Source: Trueperaceae bacterium
Lineage (GTDB): Bacteria; Deinococcota; Deinococci; Deinococcales; Trueperaceae
Assembly: GCA_003567075.1 (NCBI GenBank)
Contig: PXAU01000124.1
Span: 1-8,540, forward strand
DNA length: 8,540 nt
Direction of reading: 5' to 3'
The notes under the pieces are model-generated. The model had not been told where the DNA came from and searched no databases. It saw only the letters and a program-made list of their open reading frames with translations. A program made the position numbers and the translations under genes. The stretch's first letter is position 1. Each line of letters begins with the position of its first letter. Below, in pieces: positions 1-7,413 of this stretch.

Positions 1-173
<173 letters not shown>

Positions 174-188
174 TCCGAATGGCCTCCG

Positions 189-233
189 CGACGCGCCGCC
201 CCCCTCGACATGTGCATCGGGGGCGGCGCGTCG
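189..233 (+). terminator. Hairpin after acs, possible terminator or attenuator
   Basis: Bases 189-203 pair perfectly with 219-233, giving a 15-bp G+C-rich stem with a 15-base loop, starting 16 bases after the acs stop. Only a weak T-rich stretch (TCGTTCC) follows, so it is not a classic intrinsic terminator. I see no convincing promoter between the hairpin and the next gene, so some read-through from acs is likely. The hairpin may lower expression of the downstream gene or protect the acs mRNA 3' end. Confidence 0.6.
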
Positions 234-297
234 TTCCGTGCCTGTGGTCGAGCATCGCAGCGACCGCCCGACCGTTCCTCGCTGAAGGAGCCCTCGC

Positions 298-1650
298 ATG
301 TCCGCAGCCGGCGTTCCAAGGACCCTCAACCGCTGGTGGATCGTCGCCGGTGGCATCCTCATCCAGTTGTGCCTCGGCGCGATCTACGCCTGGTCGGCCT
401 TCACGAGCGCGCTGACCGACGACCCCTACGCCTTCACGCGCGCCCAGACGCAGATCATCTTCTCGGTAGGGTTGGCGACCTTCGCCGTCGTCATGGCGCT
501 CTTCGCGGGGCGCTGGCAGCGCGCGGCTGGGCCGCGCAAGGTCGCGCTCATCGGCGGCTTGGTGCTGGGGCTCGGGTACGTGATCGCCGGGTTCTCGGGC
601 ACCTCCTTCTGGGGCATCCTGCTCGGGGTCGGCTTGCTCGGCGGTGCCGGCATCGGCATCGCGTACGTCTGCCCGCTGGCGGCGCTGGTGAAGTGGTTCC
701 CCGACATGAAGGGCCTCATCAGCGGCATGGCGGTGGCGGGGTTCGGTTTCGGCGCGCTCATCTGGATCAAACTGACAGAGGGCTTCGTGTTCGGTCCGGT
801 GAACCTCACGCCGGGTTGGGACGGCCTGTACGGCATGGGCTGGAGCGTCAACGACATCTTCCTGCTGTACGGCGTGCTGTTCGCGCTGTTGGTCGCGCTC
901 GGCTCGCTGGTGCTCATCAACCCGCCCGAGGGCTACCAACCGGCGGGGTGGGTGCCACCGACCGGCAAGGCGTCGGAACTCGCGGGCGGCGTGGATTTCA
1001 CCGAGCGCGAGATGATGGCCACCCCGCAGTTCTGGATGCTGTTCTTCCTGTTCCTGGTGGCGTCCACTGCGGGCCTCATGGTCATCGGCATCATCCGGTT
1101 GTTCGGCTCGGAGAGCCTCATGGCTGCTGGGTACACCGAACCCGGCGCGCTGCTCGCGACCGGGACCGCGATGGGCCTGTTCTACGCCCTCGCCAACGGG
1201 ATCGGGCGCATCCTGTGGGGCAACATCTCCGACAAGATCGGCCGGCGCGCGTCAATCGCGCTCATGAGCGGCTTGCAGGGCGTGATGATGATCCTGTTCT
1301 TCTTCATCGCCGGCAGCGAGATCGGCCTCTACATCGGTGCCACCATCATCGGCTTCAACTACGGTGGCTACTTCGCGCTCCTCCCGGCAGCCACCGCGGA
1401 CTACTTCGGCAACCGCAACGTCGGCACCAACTACCCCTGGGTGTTCCTGGCCTACGGTGTGGGCGGCCTGCTGGGCCCGATCCTCGGCGGCTACATGGGC
1501 GACCTGCAGGCCTGGGAGTGGGCCTTCATGCCCGCCGGCGTGGCCTGCCTGATCGCGGCGGTGGTGGCGCTGCGGCTGACCCCGCCGCGTCGCCCGAACA
1601 GCGCTGGCACCCAGGCGAGCGACGGCTCCTTGCGTGACGCCAAGGCCTGA
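298..1650 (+). CDS. OFA-family MFS transporter, probable monocarboxylate carrier
   Basis: This is a 450-residue, very hydrophobic protein with about 12 membrane helices, the first at residues 13-36. It belongs to the oxalate/formate antiporter (OFA) branch of the major facilitator superfamily. Marks of that branch are GAIYAWSAF at 27-35, KWFPDMKG at 132-139, FTEREMMATPQFW at 234-246 just before helix 7, and NGIGRILWGNISDKIGRR at 300-317 in the loop after helix 8. The ATG at 298 is preceded by AAGGAG (285-290) with 7 bases of spacing and begins directly before the first helix. Family members carry oxalate, formate, lactate or other small acids. No lysine or arginine is seen inside the predicted helix 11 (about 378-398), where OxlT has its substrate-binding lysine, so oxalate is not favoured. 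Position after acs points to acetate or a related monocarboxylate, which is inference. The direction of transport cannot be told. Confidence 0.9.
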   Translation: MSAAGVPRTLNRWWIVAGGILIQLCLGAIYAWSAFTSALTDDPYAFTRAQTQIIFSVGLATFAVVMALFAGRWQRAAGPRKVALIGGLVLGLGYVIAGFSGTSFWGILLGVGLLGGAGIGIAYVCPLAALVKWFPDMKGLISGMAVAGFGFGALIWIKLTEGFVFGPVNLTPGWDGLYGMGWSVNDIFLLYGVLFALLVALGSLVLINPPEGYQPAGWVPPTGKASELAGGVDFTEREMMATPQFWMLFFLFLVASTAGLMVIGIIRLFGSESLMAAGYTEPGALLATGTAMGLFYALANGIGRILWGNISDKIGRRASIALMSGLQGVMMILFFFIAGSEIGLYIGATIIGFNYGGYFALLPAATADYFGNRNVGTNYPWVFLAYGVGGLLGPILGGYMGDLQAWEWAFMPAGVACLIAAVVALRLTPPRRPNSAGTQASDGSLRDAKA

Positions 1651-1662
1651 TCGGGCCGCGCC

Positions 1663-1707
1663 TGGTGAGGTCCCACCTGATGAAGTCGCGCGTGATGAGG
1701 TGCGGCG
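1663..1707 (+). repeat. Three degenerate 15-bp tandem units
   Basis: Three adjacent 15-base units (1663-1677, 1678-1692, 1693-1707) follow the pattern TGRTGARGTSSCRCS. Units 1 and 2 agree at 10 of 15 positions and units 2 and 3 at 11 of 15. They lie in the 130-bp gap between the transporter stop and mutS2. In the reading frame of mutS2 they would code GEV, DEV, DEV every five residues, but I place the mutS2 start downstream of them. The function is unknown; a regulator-binding array or a decayed repeat is possible. Confidence 0.45.
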
Positions 1708-1709
1708 TC

Positions 1710-1730
1710 CTTCGGCGAGGCCTCCCGAAG
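1710..1730 (+). terminator. Weak hairpin after the OFA transporter gene
   Basis: CTTCGG (1710-1715) pairs with CCGAAG (1725-1730) around a 9-base loop that itself contains the palindrome GAGGCCTC. The stem is only 6 bp and no T-tract follows. It is the best terminator candidate between the transporter gene and the mutS2 promoter, but the support is modest. Confidence 0.3.
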
Positions 1731-1765
1731 TAGGTCGGCGACCGGTCGCGAGGCCGGCGGCGGCG

Positions 1766-1771
1766 TATCAT
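1766..1771 (+). promoter_or_regulatory. Probable -10 box of mutS2 (near-leaderless)
   Basis: TATCAT lies 9 bases before the ATG at 1781. It stands out as a TA-containing hexamer in very GC-rich DNA. There is no clear -35 box at the usual distance and no Shine-Dalgarno sequence before the ATG. Transcription would begin at or within a few bases of the start codon, giving a leaderless or near-leaderless mRNA. The same arrangement is seen at two other genes in this window. Confidence 0.5.
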
Positions 1772-1780
1772 CGCGACGCC

Positions 1781-4186
1781 ATGCACGTGCTGCCGTCCAC
1801 CCTAGAGAAGCTCGCCTTCGATCGCGTGATCGAGGCGTTGGCGGAGCGTGCAGCCACGCCGCTCGGGCGCGAGCGTGCGCGCACGGTGGCGCCGGACCTC
1901 GACGACGGCGCGCGCGAGCTCGCCTTCGAGCGCACCGACGAGGTGCTGCGCGGCGACGACCTCTCGCTGGGCGGGGTCGAGGACGTGCGCCCGCTGCTCG
2001 ACCGGGTGCGCGAGGGCGGCGTGCTCGACGGCCGCGAGATCCTGTCGATCGCCTACACGATGGACGCCGCCGCCACCGTGCGGCGAGCCATCGCGCAGGG
2101 TGATCGGCCGCAGTTGCGGCTGCTGGCCGAAGCGATGTCGAGCTTCGACGGGGTGCTGCGCTTGGTGCGGGAGCAGCTCGACGTGCAGGGCGAGGTGCGT
2201 GACGACGCCACGCCCAAGCTGCGCGAGATCCGACGGCGCCTGCAGCCCCTGCGCGGTCGCATCCGGGAGCGCCTGTCGCAGCTCCTGGCGCAGCACTCGC
2301 AGCACGTGCAGGACCCCATCATCACGCTGCGTCGAGACCGCTACGTGATTCCCATCAAGGCCTCCTCCCAGGCGCGCGTGCCGGGCATCGTGGTCGACAC
2401 CTCCGACTCGGGCCAGACGGTGTTCGTCGAGCCCGCGCCGGTGGTCGCCATGAACAACGAGCTGGCGCTACTCGAGTTCGAGGAGCGCGATGAGGTGCGG
2501 CGCATCCTGATCGCCCTGGGCCAGCGCGTCGCCTTCGAGCCGGGTCTGGAACCGACGTTGGCGGCGCTGGCCGAGCTCGACCTGGCGCTGGCCTCGGCCC
2601 GGCTGGCGCGCGAGTGGTGGCTCAGTCGCCCCGAGGTGGCCGAGGGCGCGCCGGTGCAGCTCCCGGCGGCCCGTCACCCGCTGATCGAGGCCTGCGTGGC
2701 CAACGACCTGCTGCTGGCAGGCGAGGACGGCGACGAGCGACTGATGGTCGTGACGGGACCGAACGCCGGCGGCAAGACGGTGCTGCTCAAGACGCTGGGG
2801 TTGGCGGTGCTGATGGCCCACGCCGGCCTGTACGTGGCGGCCGGCAGCGCCAGCGGCGCCGAGCCCGGCGGTGACGCCAGCGGCCGTCGCCGGCCGCGGC
2901 GCGCGCGGCTCCCGCGCGTGGCCGCGCTGCTCACCGACATCGGCGACGAGCAGAGCATCGAGGCCAGCCTGTCGACCTACGCCGCGCACCTGACCAACCT
3001 GCGCCGCATCGTCGAGGCGGCGGCGCCCGGCACGCTGGTGCTGATCGACGAGCTTGGTTCCGGCACCGATCCCGACGAGGGCGCGGCCTTGTCGCAGGCG
3101 ATCCTGGAGGTGCTGGTCGAGCGGCGAGCGGTGGGTCTGGTGACCACGCACTTGGCCCCCCTGAAGGTGTTCGCCTCGCGCACGGGCGGCGTCCGCAACG
3201 CCGCCATGCGCTTCGACGTCGACGCGCTGGCACCGACCTTCGAGCTCACCATCGGCCAGCCGGGCCGCTCGTACGCGCTGGCGATCGCGCGCCGCATCGG
3301 GCTGGACGCCGGGCTGCTGGATCGCGCCGAGACGCTACTGGGGCCCGAGGGTGCGCGCTTGGAGCGGCTGCTGGAGACGCTCGAGCGGCAGCGCGAGGCG
3401 CTGCAGCTCGAGCTCGACGAGGCCCGCGCCAGCAGCGAGCAGGCGCGCGCCGAGGCAGCGCTGCTGCGCGACCAGATCGAGGGCTTGCGGGAGCGCGAGG
3501 CCGAGCTGCTGGAGCAGGCCGCCGAACGCGCCGACGCTCTCCTGAAGGACACGCTGCAGCGCGCCACGGCCTTGCGGCGCAGTGCGCGCGAGGATCCCGA
3601 GCAACGGGGCAAGGCGCTCGAGGCGCTGCAGGCGCTGCGGCGCGAGACCCGCAGCAAGGCCGCGCCGGCGAGCGGCGGCGCTGCGCCCGGCCGCGGGCCC
3701 GGCGGGGCGGTGGCGCGCGACCCGATCCGGCCCGGAGCACTGGTACGGGTGGCCTCGTACGGCGCTGAGGGACCCATCCAGGAGGTGCGCGGCGACACGT
3801 TGGTGGTGCAACTCGGACTGCTGAAGGTGGAGGTGCCGCGGCGCGAGGTGACGCCTGTGACGCCGAAGCCGCGGGCGCCACGCGGCCCCGCCGGCGCGGC
3901 CGCGATGCCGGCGGCGCCCGCAGCGCCGCTCGGCGGCGGCGTGCCACGCGAGCTCAACGTGCGCGGCGAGCGGGTGGAGGGCGCCATCGAGCGGATCCGC
4001 GACTACCTGCGCGAGGCGCACGCGCTGAGGGTCGCGTCGGTGCGGATCGTGCACGGCAAGGGTACGGGTGCGCTGCGCGACGCGGTGCGGCAGTACCTGC
4101 GCGAGGAGAAGCTGGTGACGCGTTTCGAGGACGCGGTGCCGTACGAGGGAGGCCACGGGGTGACCGTGGCGTACCTGCGCGCATGA
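1781..4186 (+). CDS. mutS2: MutS2 family ATPase/endonuclease
   Basis: An 801-residue MutS2 homologue, a DNA- or ribosome-associated ATPase known from other bacteria to suppress recombination or rescue stalled ribosomes. It is not the mismatch-repair MutS: the N-terminal mismatch-reading domain is absent. Order: lever/clamp region (about 1-300), ABC-type ATPase with Walker A GPNAGGKT (326-333), DEQSIEASLSTY (389-400) and Walker B LIDELGSGTD (421-430), a charged coiled coil (about 525-635), a small beta domain (about 647-693), and a C-terminal Smr domain (about 724-801) with HGKGTG at 758-763. The frame stays open upstream to a GTG at 1634, but the family N-terminus (TLEKLAFDRV) fits the ATG at 1781 and a -10 box lies just before it. 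Two oddities: an Arg/Gly-rich insert at about 355-376, and LNVR (725-728) where the Smr domain usually has LDxR. The stop overlaps the next gene by ATGA. Confidence 0.96.
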   Translation: MHVLPSTLEKLAFDRVIEALAERAATPLGRERARTVAPDLDDGARELAFERTDEVLRGDDLSLGGVEDVRPLLDRVREGGVLDGREILSIAYTMDAAATVRRAIAQGDRPQLRLLAEAMSSFDGVLRLVREQLDVQGEVRDDATPKLREIRRRLQPLRGRIRERLSQLLAQHSQHVQDPIITLRRDRYVIPIKASSQARVPGIVVDTSDSGQTVFVEPAPVVAMNNELALLEFEERDEVRRILIALGQRVAFEPGLEPTLAALAELDLALASARLAREWWLSRPEVAEGAPVQLPAARHPLIEACVANDLLLAGEDGDERLMVVTGPNAGGKTVLLKTLGLAVLMAHAGLYVAAGSASGAEPGGDASGRRRPRRARLPRVAALLTDIGDEQSIEASLSTYAAHLTNLRRIVEAAAPGTLVLIDELGSGTDPDEGAALSQAILEVLVERRAVGLVTTHLAPLKVFASRTGGVRNAAMRFDVDALAPTFELTIGQPGRSYALAIARRIGLDAGLLDRAETLLGPEGARLERLLETLERQREALQLELDEARASSEQARAEAALLRDQIEGLREREAELLEQAAERADALLKDTLQRATALRRSAREDPEQRGKALEALQALRRETRSKAAPASGGAAPGRGPGGAVARDPIRPGALVRVASYGAEGPIQEVRGDTLVVQLGLLKVEVPRREVTPVTPKPRAPRGPAGAAAMPAAPAAPLGGGVPRELNVRGERVEGAIERIRDYLREAHALRVASVRIVHGKGTGALRDAVRQYLREEKLVTRFEDAVPYEGGHGVTVAYLRA

Positions 4187-4869
4187 GCCGGCCCGCGATC
4201 GTGTTCGATCTGGATGGGACGCTGGTCGATTCGCTGCCCGACATCGTCTTCAGCTTCCGCTGGTCGTTCGGTGCGCTGGGCCTGGAGGCGCCGCCGGAGG
4301 CGGCGGTGCGCGCGCAGGTCGGGCTGCCGCTGGAGGCCATGTACGCCCTGTTCGCGCCGCTGGCGGCCGTGCGGGACCTGGCGGCCGGCTACCGGCGTCA
4401 CTACGCCGAGCACCTGGCCAATCGCTCGCGGCCCTTCCCTGGCGTGGAGGTGCTGCTGGGCGCGTTGCGCGAACGCGGCTACGCGCTCGCCGTCGCCACC
4501 ACCAAGCAGACGCCCATGGCGCTGCGGCTGGTGACGGCGATGGGCCTCGACGATGCGCTCGACCACGTGCAGGGCACCGACGGCTTCGCGCACAAGCCCG
4601 CCCCGGACGTGATCGAGCGGGCCCTGGTCGCGCTCGGGGCCGATGGCCGCTGGATGGTGGGCGACACCACCCATGACGTCGGCGCCGGCAAGGCCGCCGG
4701 GCTGCGCACCTATGCGGTCACCTGGGGCACGCACGATGCGGTGCGCCTGCGCGCCGCCGGTCCCGATGTGGTGGCGTCCGACCTCTCAGGGCTGCTGCCG
4801 GCCCTGGATCGCGACGGGACCGTTGGGGGCGAGGACCATCGCACAGGCAAGGGCGAGTCTGCGGGCTAA
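4183..4869 (+). CDS. HAD-superfamily phosphatase, phosphoglycolate-phosphatase-like
   Basis: A 228-residue haloacid dehalogenase hydrolase of the Gph/PpaX type. All four motifs are present: motif I DLDGTLVD with the nucleophile Asp9 and general acid Asp11, motif II Thr106 in ATTK, motif III Lys138 in HKPAPD, and motif IV GDTTHD with Asp161 and Asp165. The cap is a small helical insert after motif I (about residues 18-85), as in phosphoglycolate phosphatase and the pyrophosphatase PpaX. These enzymes remove phosphate from small metabolites, and the substrate cannot be told from sequence. Its ATG overlaps the mutS2 stop (ATGA) and has no Shine-Dalgarno of its own, so translation is probably coupled to mutS2. 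After mutS2 a role in clearing phosphoglycolate from DNA-end repair is conceivable but unproven. The last 25 or so residues are polar and probably disordered. Confidence 0.88.
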   Translation: MSRPAIVFDLDGTLVDSLPDIVFSFRWSFGALGLEAPPEAAVRAQVGLPLEAMYALFAPLAAVRDLAAGYRRHYAEHLANRSRPFPGVEVLLGALRERGYALAVATTKQTPMALRLVTAMGLDDALDHVQGTDGFAHKPAPDVIERALVALGADGRWMVGDTTHDVGAGKAAGLRTYAVTWGTHDAVRLRAAGPDVVASDLSGLLPALDRDGTVGGEDHRTGKGESAG

Positions 4870-4872
4870 CCT
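4867..4872 (+). promoter_or_regulatory. Probable -10 box of the LOG-family gene (leaderless)
   Basis: TAACCT fits the TANNNT pattern and ends 6 bases before the ATG at 4879, so transcription would start at or next to the A of the start codon. The TAA of the box is also the stop codon of the HAD gene. No Shine-Dalgarno sequence is seen before the ATG; ACGGGC is the only sequence in between. No good -35 box is visible. Confidence 0.5.
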
Positions 4873-4878
4873 ACGGGC

Positions 4879-5571
4879 ATGATCCCCGACGACAACGGCC
4901 GCCAGTACGTGATCGAGACGCTGGCCGAAGACAGCTGGCGCATGTTCCGGATTCTGGGCGAGTTCGCCCTCGGGTTCGAAGAGATGGCCAACGTCGGCAA
5001 GGCCGTGACCATCTTCGGCTCGGCCCGCCTGCGCTCGGACGACCCGTACTATCGCAAGGCGGAGAAGCTCGCGGGCGATCTCGCCAGGCAGGGGTACGTG
5101 GTGGTCACCGGCGGCGGGCCCGGCATCATGGAGGCGGGCAACAAGGGGGCGCTCGAGGCGGGCGGCCGCTCGATCGGCCTGAACGTCGACCTGCCGCACG
5201 AGCAGTCGCCGAACGCGTACCAGACCGACGAGATCAAGTTCCGTTACTTCTTCGTGCGCAAGGTGATGCTGGTGAAGTACTCGAACGCCTTCGTGGTGTT
5301 CCCGGGCGGCTTCGGCACCATCGACGAGCTGTTCGAGGCGCTCACCCTGGTGCAGACGAAGAAGGTGACGCCGTTCCCGGTGTTCCTGGTGGGGGTGGAG
5401 TACTGGCGCGGCCTGGTGCAGTGGTTGCAGGGCACCCTGGTGCGCTCGGGCACCGTGTCCGAGGAGGATCTGCACTTGTTCAAGGTGGTCGACGATGTCA
5501 GCGGCATCGGTCGCGAGATCGACGACTACTACGCTTCGTCCGACCGGGCAGGCTTCACGCTGCCGGAGTGA
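4879..5571 (+). CDS. LOG-family protein (TIGR00730), nucleoside-monophosphate phosphoribohydrolase-like
   Basis: A 230-residue Rossmann-fold protein of the LOG family, often misnamed lysine decarboxylase. Seen in the sequence: FGSAR (46-50), the nucleotide loop GGGPGIMEAG (78-87), conserved Arg127-Lys128, and the signature PGGFGTIDE (142-150), whose Thr and Glu belong to the active site. Known LOG enzymes split nucleoside 5'-monophosphates into free base and ribose 5-phosphate, releasing cytokinins in plants and some actinobacteria. In most bacteria the substrate is uncertain and purine-nucleotide turnover is likely. An N-terminal helical stretch of about 40 residues precedes the fold, as in the longer bacterial members. 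It starts 9 bases after the HAD stop but appears to have its own leaderless promoter. It ends 15 bases from the convergent response-regulator stop. Confidence 0.9.
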   Translation: MIPDDNGRQYVIETLAEDSWRMFRILGEFALGFEEMANVGKAVTIFGSARLRSDDPYYRKAEKLAGDLARQGYVVVTGGGPGIMEAGNKGALEAGGRSIGLNVDLPHEQSPNAYQTDEIKFRYFFVRKVMLVKYSNAFVVFPGGFGTIDELFEALTLVQTKKVTPFPVFLVGVEYWRGLVQWLQGTLVRSGTVSEEDLHLFKVVDDVSGIGREIDDYYASSDRAGFTLPE

Positions 5572-5577
5572 ACCCGT

Positions 5578-5601
5578 GGCCTGCGGTCACGACAGCAGGC
5601 C
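5578..5601. terminator. Hairpin at convergent gene ends
   Basis: GGCCTGC (5578-5584) pairs with GCAGGCC (5595-5601) around a 10-base loop. It starts 6 bases after the stop of the LOG gene on the plus strand and overlaps the last codons of the response regulator on the minus strand. There is no T-tract on either side. Its place between converging genes makes it a reasonable terminator or mRNA end for the plus-strand gene. Confidence 0.45.
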
Positions 5602-6231
5602 CTGGTCCACCGCCTTGAGTACCGCGCGCGTGCGGTCGCGCACGCCGAGCTTCCCGAGCACGCTCGAGACGTGGTTCTTGACCGTACCTTCGGCGACGTC
5701 CAGGGCTCGCGCGATCTCCTTGTTGCTGTAGCCGCCCGCCATCAAGCGCAGGATCTCGGTTTCGCGCTCGGTGAGGGGCTCGGGCGCGGCGAAGCCGTCC
5801 GGTTGACCCTGGAGCCCTTGCAGCCCGCGCAGTGCCCGCTCGGTGAGGGCCGGCGTGATCATGGTCCGGCCCTCCGCCAAGGCCTCGATCGCTTCGGTCA
5901 GTTGAAGGAGCGAGACGTCCTTGAGCAGGTACCCCTTGGCGCCGGCACGCAGCCCCTCGAGCACGGCGGCGTCGTCGTCGAAGGTGGTGAGGATGAGGCA
6001 GGGCGGGGCGCCGGCGCGCTCGCGCAGGGCTTCGAGTACGCCGATGCCGTCGAGCCGCGGCATGCGCAGGTCGAGCAGCACCACCTCGGGGGAAAGCGCC
6101 TCGATGCACGCGAGCGCCTCGACGCCGTCGCTGGCCTCGCCCACCACCTCGATACCCTCGGCGAGCTCCAGCAGGCTGCGGATCCCTTGGCGCACCAGGG
6201 TCTGGTCGTCGACGATCAACACCCGCGTCAT
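5587..6231 (-). CDS. NarL/LuxR-family response regulator
   Basis: A 214-residue two-component response regulator. The receiver domain (about 1-120) has the acidic pair Asp8-Asp9, the phosphoacceptor Asp54 in LLDLRMP, Thr82 and Lys104. The C-terminal LuxR-type helix-turn-helix (about 152-212) begins with LTERETEIL and has the recognition-helix stretch GTVKNHVSSVLGKL at 182-195. A linker rich in Gln, Gly and Leu separates them. The ATG (first base 6231) overlaps the kinase stop by ATGA and has a strong Shine-Dalgarno, AGGAGGG (bases 6237-6243 on the minus strand), with 5 bases of spacing. Phosphorylation by the adjacent kinase would allow dimerisation and DNA binding. The target genes are not evident: I found no clear inverted repeat near the kinase start that would show autoregulation. 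The closest known types are LiaR, DesR and VraR, but the signal cannot be inferred. Confidence 0.95.
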   Translation of the reverse strand: MTRVLIVDDQTLVRQGIRSLLELAEGIEVVGEASDGVEALACIEALSPEVVLLDLRMPRLDGIGVLEALRERAGAPPCLILTTFDDDAAVLEGLRAGAKGYLLKDVSLLQLTEAIEALAEGRTMITPALTERALRGLQGLQGQPDGFAAPEPLTERETEILRLMAGGYSNKEIARALDVAEGTVKNHVSSVLGKLGVRDRTRAVLKAVDQGLLS

Positions 6232-7406
6232 GTCGTCCCTCCTGCCAGCGGCAGCCGAGCCCGCACGGTGAAGCCGGCCCCGGGTGTGCTCGCGAGCTGG
6301 AGCTGACCGCCGACCGCGGCCACGCGTTCGCGCATGCCTCGCAGGCCGTTGCCGGGGCGGATGACATCGATACCGCGTCCGTCGTCGCGAGCCTCGACCA
6401 GCACCGCCTCGCCGTCGCGCCGCAGGGTGATCCAGACGTGCTCGGCGTCGCCGTGGCGCACGGCGTTGGTGAGGGCTTCCTGGACGAGGCGCAGCACCAC
6501 CTGGGCGCGTTCGGAATCCTCCACCCCCACGCTCTCGGGGAGGTCGAGGCTGACGCGCGGTCGCGGCAGCTCGGCCACCATGGCGCGCAGCAACGCGCTC
6601 AGGTCGAGGTCGCGTTCGCGCAGGTCGCTGACCACGCCGCGGACGTCGGCGAGCAGCAGCCGCGCGATGGCGCGGGCGCGCTCGACTGGCGCACGGCCGC
6701 GGCCTTCCACCAGGTGGTCGGCGACTTCGAGCTGCAGCGACAGCGCGGTCAGGTGATGGCCGACGAGGTCGTGCAGCTCGCGCGCGATGCGCAGCCGCTC
6801 GCCCTGGCGCGAGGCCGACTCGAGCAGCGCTCGCGCGCCGCTCAGCTCGGCGTTGGCCAGCGCCAGGTGCTGCCGCAGCGTTCGTTCGGTGATGAGGGCC
6901 AGGGAGGTGGTCAGCACGAAGACCTGGAAGCCGCCGTAGGCGACGGCCTGGATCAGTGCCGATACGGGCTCGGGGAAAGCCCGCACGGCGCTGAAGAACA
7001 CCACCAGCGTCTGCCCGGCGACGAGCAGGGCGGCGAGGCGCTGTGGCGCCAGGTGCGCGGCCAGCGCGGTCGTGAGGATGAAGAGCACCGGCGCCAGGCT
7101 CATCGGCAGCGTCGCGACGGCGGTCGCGGCCGTCACGGTGGCGATGCCGAAGCCCCACGGCGCGAAGCGCGTGAGCCAGGCGCTGCGCCACGGACCCGCC
7201 AGCGGGAAGAAGGCTAGTGCGAATGCCCCGAGTGCGAGCAGGTGCAGGGCGTCGCCCACGCCCGCGTCACCGTCGGCGTGGCGCCGCAGCACGATGAGAA
7301 CGGAGGCCAGGGCGACGGCCGCGAGCGTGGCGACGGCGGCGAGCAGCGTCAGCGTCTCGCTGCGTTCGAGCCGGCTGCGGTCGGTTGCCGGGGCTTCGCG
7401 CTCCAT
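6228..7406 (-). CDS. DesK/LiaS-type membrane sensor histidine kinase
   Basis: A 392-residue kinase of the HisKA_3 class. The N-terminal half (about 18-172) is made of roughly six membrane helices with almost no extracytoplasmic domain, as in DesK-like kinases that sense the membrane itself. A coiled segment (about 174-203) leads to the dimerisation helix with the phosphoacceptor His212 in RELHDLVGHHL. The HATPase domain follows, with the N box QEALTNAVRHG (Asn314), G1 box DDGRGI (341-346) and G2 box GNGLRGMRERV (352-362). The frame is open further upstream to 7478, but I choose the ATG at 7406 because TATACT lies 7 bases before it and the upstream residues look non-coding. It overlaps the response regulator by 4 bases and is surely its partner. 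It is divergent from hsp20, though nothing shows that it controls that gene. Confidence 0.94.
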   Translation of the reverse strand: MEREAPATDRSRLERSETLTLLAAVATLAAVALASVLIVLRRHADGDAGVGDALHLLALGAFALAFFPLAGPWRSAWLTRFAPWGFGIATVTAATAVATLPMSLAPVLFILTTALAAHLAPQRLAALLVAGQTLVVFFSAVRAFPEPVSALIQAVAYGGFQVFVLTTSLALITERTLRQHLALANAELSGARALLESASRQGERLRIARELHDLVGHHLTALSLQLEVADHLVEGRGRAPVERARAIARLLLADVRGVVSDLRERDLDLSALLRAMVAELPRPRVSLDLPESVGVEDSERAQVVLRLVQEALTNAVRHGDAEHVWITLRRDGEAVLVEARDDGRGIDVIRPGNGLRGMRERVAAVGGQLQLASTPGAGFTVRARLPLAGGTT

Positions 7407-7413
7407 CGCCGTG

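Noticed and set aside
210..1637. A 475-codon open frame overlapping the OFA transporter in another frame on the same strand
   Set aside because: Its product is Arg/Gly/His-rich with no domain, while the alternative frame gives a clean 12-helix transporter with family motifs and a Shine-Dalgarno. It is a GC-rich shadow.
1634..1780. GTG at 1634 as the mutS2 start, adding 49 residues and overlapping the transporter gene
   Set aside because: The extra residues are Pro/Arg/Glu-rich and not family-like. The ATG at 1781 matches the usual MutS2 N-terminus and has a -10 box directly upstream.
2977..3987. A 336-codon antisense open frame inside mutS2
   Set aside because: The product is Ser/Arg/Ala-rich and of low complexity, lies wholly opposite conserved MutS2 sequence, and has no start signals.
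5587..7191. A 534-codon minus-strand frame that would extend the response regulator through the whole kinase gene
   Set aside because: The upstream part is Arg/Ala/Pro-rich nonsense in a shifted frame of the kinase. The regulator starts at 6231 with a strong Shine-Dalgarno and an ATGA overlap, so there is no fusion protein.
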